Assembly: GCA_016789905.1 (NCBI GenBank)
Contig: JAEUQC010000147.1
Span: 62,001-126,000, forward strand
DNA length: 64,000 nt
Direction: 5' to 3'
Source: Bryobacterales bacterium
GTDB lineage: Bacteria > Acidobacteriota > Terriglobia > Bryobacterales > Bryobacteraceae
The notes under the pieces are model-generated. The model searched no databases. It had not been told where the DNA came from and saw only the letters and a program-made list of their open reading frames with translations. The position numbers and the translations under genes are program-made. This document shows, one piece after another, positions 60,513 to 64,000 of this stretch. Within the stretch, counting starts at the first letter, position 1. Every line of letters begins with the position of its first letter.

Positions 60513-61991
60513 GTGAACATCGCCATTGCATCCATCCTGCAGGAGAGCAACACGTTCTCCCCGGTCGCCACCCGCTATGAAGACTTCACGCCTGTTTTTG
60601 GCAGCGCCGCACTGCGCCGCCATGACGGTAATCTCACCGAAATGGGCGGTTTCATTAGCATCCTGCGCGAAGCCGGCGCCGAAATCCGTCCCGTCTGCGC
60701 CGCCTGGGCCATCACCGCCAATCGCCTCGTCCGGGCCGATTTTGAACGCCTCGCAAACGAGTTTGAAACCAGCCTCCGCCGCGCCAAGCCAGACGCGCTG
60801 CTTTTGGCTATGCACGGCGCGCAGACCGCTGAGGGCGAAGACGACGTGGAGGGTCATATTCTGGAACGCGCCCGCAAAGTGCTGGGTCCTGGTAAGCCCA
60901 TCGTTCTAACGCTCGATCTTCACGCCAACATCACCCGCCGCATGGTTGCGCTCGCCAATGCCATCGTGGGCTACCACACCTATCCGCACATCGACATGTT
61001 TGAAACCGGCCAGAAAGCCGCCCGCCTGCTGTTGCGCATCTGTAGCGGCGAAGCGCGGCCCACCATGGCGCTCCGAAAATTGCCGCTCATCATTCAGGCG
61101 GAAAAGTCGCAAACCTCCAGTGGTCCGATGCACAAGCTCTTCGCCGCCGCCCAACAATGGGAGCGCTCCGGCCGCGCCGAGGCGGTGTCCATCTTTCCTG
61201 TCCAGCCCTGGATGGATATCGGCGAAATGGGTTGCGCCGTGGTTGCCGTCACCAACAACAACGCCAAGGCCGCCCAGCGCCAGGCCGATACCCTTGCTCG
61301 CCGCCTCTGGGATACCAAAACGGACTACGAAGCCGAACTCACGCCCGTCCCCGAAGCCATCGCCCAAGCCCTGCAACTGGACTCCGGCCCCGTTGTTCTC
61401 TCTGAATCTTCCGATAGCACCGGTTCCGGCTCGCCCGGCGATTCCACCGGAGTCTTGAAGCATCTCATCAAAGCCAAGCTCACCGGCCCGGCCGCCATCT
61501 TCCTGGTCGACCCCGCCGCCGTCGCCGCCTCCATCACCGCCGGCATCGCCGCCAAAGTCACCCTCCGCATCGGCGGCGCCTTTGACAAGGCACACTCCAA
61601 GCCCGTTAAAGTCACCGGCATCGTCAAGCTCATCTCCGACGGCCGCTGGATCGCCCGCGCCCGCGGCTACAACACTGGCATCACCACCTGCATGGGCCGC
61701 TCTGTTGTCCTGGAAGCCGGCCACGTGCAAATCCTCATCGCCGAACGCTCGTCGATGACCGTCGATCCCGAACTCTTCCGCAGCCACGGCATCGAACCGA
61801 ACTACTGTCAAATCGTCGTCGTCAAATCCCCCAACGGCTTCCGCGCCGCCTATGAGCCCATCGCCAAGGCCATCTTCGTAGTCGATACGCCCGGCGTCAG
61901 CACCGCCAATTTCAGCCGCCTGCGGTGGCATCGTGTCCCGCGCCCCATCTATCCGTTGGATCGCGACACGCCGCGCCCGGAAGGCCTCTAG
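60513..61991 (+). CDS. M81 family metallopeptidase (MlrC-like)
   Basis: Chosen start GTG 60513 (MNIAIASILQESNTFSP, the family's usual beginning), 492 aa; an ATG at 60480 would overlap the divergent gene's start. Zn ligands fit the MlrC pattern: Asp and His in LTLDLHANIT and His in YHTYPHIDMFE; the AMHGAQ loop and the C-terminal MlrC_C domain (FDKAHSKPVKVTGIVKLIS, SRLRWHRVPRPIYPLDRD) are present. MlrC hydrolyses linearised microcystin in sphingomonads, but most M81 proteins have unknown substrates, probably small or cyclic peptides or isopeptides. It is followed 3 bp later by an MFS gene. Confidence 0.88.
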   Translation: MNIAIASILQESNTFSPVATRYEDFTPVFGSAALRRHDGNLTEMGGFISILREAGAEIRPVCAAWAITANRLVRADFERLANEFETSLRRAKPDALLLAMHGAQTAEGEDDVEGHILERARKVLGPGKPIVLTLDLHANITRRMVALANAIVGYHTYPHIDMFETGQKAARLLLRICSGEARPTMALRKLPLIIQAEKSQTSSGPMHKLFAAAQQWERSGRAEAVSIFPVQPWMDIGEMGCAVVAVTNNNAKAAQRQADTLARRLWDTKTDYEAELTPVPEAIAQALQLDSGPVVLSESSDSTGSGSPGDSTGVLKHLIKAKLTGPAAIFLVDPAAVAASITAGIAAKVTLRIGGAFDKAHSKPVKVTGIVKLISDGRWIARARGYNTGITTCMGRSVVLEAGHVQILIAERSSMTVDPELFRSHGIEPNYCQIVVVKSPNGFRAAYEPIAKAIFVVDTPGVSTANFSRLRWHRVPRPIYPLDRDTPRPEGL

Positions 61992-61994
61992 CCC

Positions 61995-63230
61995 ATGCCC
62001 GTTCGCTTCTCCATCGTTCTGCTCGCGCTCTTCATCAACATGGTCTGCTATACAGACCGCGTCTGCATTGCCGTCGCCGGGCCGGAAATGCGCAAGGCCT
62101 TTGATTTTTCCCAAACGCAGATGGGGCTCGTCTTCAGCATTTTCAGCCTCTCGTATTTCCTCGGACAAACGCCCTGGGGCATCGCTGCGGATCGCTTCGG
62201 CTCGCGCGGCATCGTCTCTTTCGCCATCGCCGGTTGGTCGGTGTTCACAGCGTTAACCGCCTCGGCCTGGAACTTCACTTCGCTCCTCGTCATCCGCTTT
62301 GTCTTCGGCGGATTGGAGGCGGCCTTCTCTCCCTCCGTCGCCTCCGCCTTCAGCCGTTGGGTGCCCGTGAATGAACGGGCCACCGCCTTTGGCGCCTTCC
62401 TCGGCGGCGGCCGCCTGGGCGGTGCGCTCACGCCGCCCATCGCCGGTTATCTGCTGCTTCACTACGGTTGGCGCACGCCCTTCGTCGTCTTCGGCGCCTT
62501 CGGCCTGCTCTGGTCCGCCGCCTGGTTTGCCTGGTATCGCAACAGTCCCCGCGACCACTCGTCCGTCTCGCCCGCCGAACTCGCGCACATCGGTGCCCAC
62601 ACCACCGCCGCCGCCAAAACCAAGGTTCCCTGGAGCCAACTCCTCCGTTCCCGTCGCCTATGGTGCCTGCTGCTGGCTGCTTTCGGCTCCACTTTCATGT
62701 GGCAGTTTTATATCACCTGGTTTCCCACCTATCTGCGCGAACATCGCGGCATGTCGCTCACCGAATCGAGCTTTTATGCCAGCCTGCCGCTGTTGCTCGG
62801 CGTCGGCGCCAATTGGGCCGGCGGCGTACTCACCGATTGGATCGGCCGCCGCTCGAATGACCGCACGGCGCGCACCATCGTTGGCTGCTTCTCGCTCACC
62901 ACCGGCGCGCTCCTTATGTCGGCCGGCATCTGGCTGCCGCAGGCAGGCTCCGCCGCCCTCCTAATGGGCTGCGCCGCCGGCGCTGTGGATCTCTACTTGG
63001 GTGCCGCCTGGTCCTCCGCTACTGACATCGGCGGCCCCTCCGGCGGCGCCGTTGCCGGACTCATGAATGCCGCTTCCAATTGTGCCGGCTTCGCTTCTCC
63101 CGCGCTCATGGGCTTCGTGCTCGATCAATATCACGATTGGAACCTGCTGCTTTATCTCAGCGTCGGCACCACTCTCGCCGCCGCCGTGCTCTGGCTCTTC
63201 GTCAACCCGCGCCGAATGCCTGTAAACTAA
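61995..63230 (+). CDS. MFS transporter
   Basis: 411 aa, about twelve transmembrane helices. Conserved MFS landmarks include the helix 2-3 loop GIAADRFGSRG and helix 4-5 region FGGLEAAFSPSVASAFSRWV; the second half repeats a DWIGRRSNDR loop. The subfamily resembles anion:cation symporters/ACS (glucarate, phthalate, hexuronate-type) rather than drug exporters. It probably takes up an organic anion or a peptide product across the inner membrane. The start is 3 bp after the M81 stop, so the two form an operon; the downstream TonB receptor starts 20 bp after it. Confidence 0.9.
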   Translation: MPVRFSIVLLALFINMVCYTDRVCIAVAGPEMRKAFDFSQTQMGLVFSIFSLSYFLGQTPWGIAADRFGSRGIVSFAIAGWSVFTALTASAWNFTSLLVIRFVFGGLEAAFSPSVASAFSRWVPVNERATAFGAFLGGGRLGGALTPPIAGYLLLHYGWRTPFVVFGAFGLLWSAAWFAWYRNSPRDHSSVSPAELAHIGAHTTAAAKTKVPWSQLLRSRRLWCLLLAAFGSTFMWQFYITWFPTYLREHRGMSLTESSFYASLPLLLGVGANWAGGVLTDWIGRRSNDRTARTIVGCFSLTTGALLMSAGIWLPQAGSAALLMGCAAGAVDLYLGAAWSSATDIGGPSGGAVAGLMNAASNCAGFASPALMGFVLDQYHDWNLLLYLSVGTTLAAAVLWLFVNPRRMPVN

Positions 63231-63250
63231 GGGAACTAGGAGTCTTTCCC

Positions 63251-64000
63251 ATGTTGCGCCTTCTCGCACTCGTTCTTTGCCTCTTCGCGCCTCTCTCCGC
63301 CCAAACCGCCTTGGGCACCATAACCGGCACCATCACCGATCCCGCCGGCGCCCCCGTCCCCAATGTGGAGGTGACGGCCACCGCTGTAGCCACCAGCCTT
63401 CCCTATAAGGCGGTTTCCAACGATTCCGGCACCTACGTCATTCCCAACGTACCCATCGGCCAGTTCACCGTCCACGCCTCCGGCACCGGTTTCAAGCAGG
63501 TCACCCGCACCGGCGTCAATGTCGAAGTCGCCCAGCGCCTCCGTGTCGACATCGTCTTCGAACTCGGCAGCGTCAGCGAGTCCGTCGAGATCAAAGCCGA
63601 GATTCCACGCATTCAAACCGAAGATTCCTCGCTCGGCACCGTCGTCGAACAGCGCCGCATTGAGGATCTCCCGCTCAACGGCCGCCACGTGTTCAATCTC
63701 GTCAAGGTCGTCGCCGGCGTCGTCCCCCGTTCCAACGCCACCGACGGTTTCGCCGAGGTTAACAACCAGACCTTCTCGCAAATGCGCATCAACGGCGGCC
63801 CCGCCTATGGCAACCAGTTTTTCCTCGATGGCGTTTCCAACACCGCTGCCGTTCACAACGAAATCTCCGTGGTCCCCATGGCCGATTCTGTTCAGGAATT
63901 CCGCGTCGATACGAACGCGCTGAAAGCCGAATACGGCCAGACTGCCGGTGGTGTCATCAACGCGGTCACCAAGTCCGGCGGCAACCAGTTCCACGGCTCA
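63251..64000 (+). CDS. TonB-dependent receptor, partial, runs off the right edge
   Basis: ATG 63251 with AGGAG 9 bp upstream; 250 codons to the window edge, no stop. Signal peptide MLRLLALVLCLFAPLSAQ, carboxypeptidase-regulatory domain (LGTITGTITDPAGAPVPNVE to about 105), plug landmarks (DLPLNGRHVFNLVKVVAGVV, RINGGPAYGNQFFLDGVSN, EYGQTAGGVINAVTKSGG). This is the outer-membrane entry port of the M81-MFS operon by position. Downstream barrel and terminal Phe are outside the window. Confidence 0.9.
   Translation, partial: MLRLLALVLCLFAPLSAQTALGTITGTITDPAGAPVPNVEVTATAVATSLPYKAVSNDSGTYVIPNVPIGQFTVHASGTGFKQVTRTGVNVEVAQRLRVDIVFELGSVSESVEIKAEIPRIQTEDSSLGTVVEQRRIEDLPLNGRHVFNLVKVVAGVVPRSNATDGFAEVNNQTFSQMRINGGPAYGNQFFLDGVSNTAAVHNEISVVPMADSVQEFRVDTNALKAEYGQTAGGVINAVTKSGGNQFHGS

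Noticed and set aside
60906..62168. 420-codon minus-strand frame across the M81 and MFS genes
   Set aside because: Asp/Gly/Ala-rich antisense shadow; both plus-strand genes have complete family motifs.
1..64000. CRISPR arrays, tRNA or rRNA genes, insertion sequences, prophage or toxin-antitoxin genes
   Set aside because: None recognised by eye: no regular spacer arrays, no conserved tRNA arms, no transposase or integrase motifs.

Overview
The window is GC-rich bacterial DNA that most resembles a Solibacter/Bryobacter-type acidobacterium (Bryobacteraceae or a close relative). This is an inference from gene content, not from a marker gene. The evidence is three large TonB-dependent receptors with an N-terminal carboxypeptidase-regulatory domain (3939-7334, 18469-21879, 63251-edge), two proteins ending in the Solibacter-type C-terminal domain (TIGR03437-like; 8612-11188 and 22886-25834), an SBBP beta-propeller protein, and many exported enzymes with Tat-like signals. 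It also carries modules first known from Planctomycetes: DUF1080 proteins, a DUF1501/PSD1 pair, a sulfatase and a PVC-type haem-binding protein. No rRNA, tRNA, CRISPR array, transposase, integrase or prophage gene was seen.

Layout. 1-3900: an amidohydrolase running off the left edge, divergent from a packed trio (MauE/DoxX membrane protein fused to a thioredoxin-like domain, aldo/keto reductase, UvrC-like half protein). 3939-8608: TonB receptor, then an exported Gfo/Idh/MocA oxidoreductase. 8612-15016 (minus): a five-gene run, PolX - NUDIX - SGNH hydrolase - aldo/keto reductase - secreted nuclease/phosphatase, mostly with 4-bp ATGA overlaps. 15061-16597: two DUF1080 proteins. 16594-17967 (minus): exported PQQ-type propeller with an EF-hand insert. 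18037-21879: a small exported protein and a second TonB receptor. 21878-22181: palindromic repeats and a degenerate duplication. 22182-25834: an Lgt-like membrane protein translationally coupled to an SBBP lipoprotein.

The centre is mostly housekeeping: ilvD, then on the minus strand clpC with an upstream LolD-type ATPase gene, argJ with a decayed copy of its own 3' end downstream, fmt, def and aroC (aroC-def-fmt-argJ in transcription order), and a large hybrid histidine kinase. 38842-47525 holds a sulfatase, an unknown small protein, the DUF1501/PSD1 pair, an SDR, an enolase-superfamily sugar-acid dehydratase and a GNAT acetyltransferase. 47459-50184 (minus) has a kinase-like protein, an APC permease and clpP. 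50501-51400 is a response regulator/diguanylate cyclase preceded by paired palindromic boxes. Then come cell-wall enzymes (amidase, lytic transglycosylase), mobA, an MlaF-type ATPase, a PVC-type haem protein and serS.

The right end (59294-64000) combines an exported SelA-fold PLP enzyme, an M81 (MlrC-like) peptidase, an MFS transporter and a TonB receptor. This looks like a small uptake-and-breakdown module and is the best candidate here for an uncharacterised system. Other signals that ordinary gene calls do not explain are the argJ 3' remnant, the duplicated leader with its palindrome family, a GC-skew domain from about 26 to 47.5 kb whose sign does not follow gene strand, and the twin operator-like boxes upstream of the GGDEF gene.
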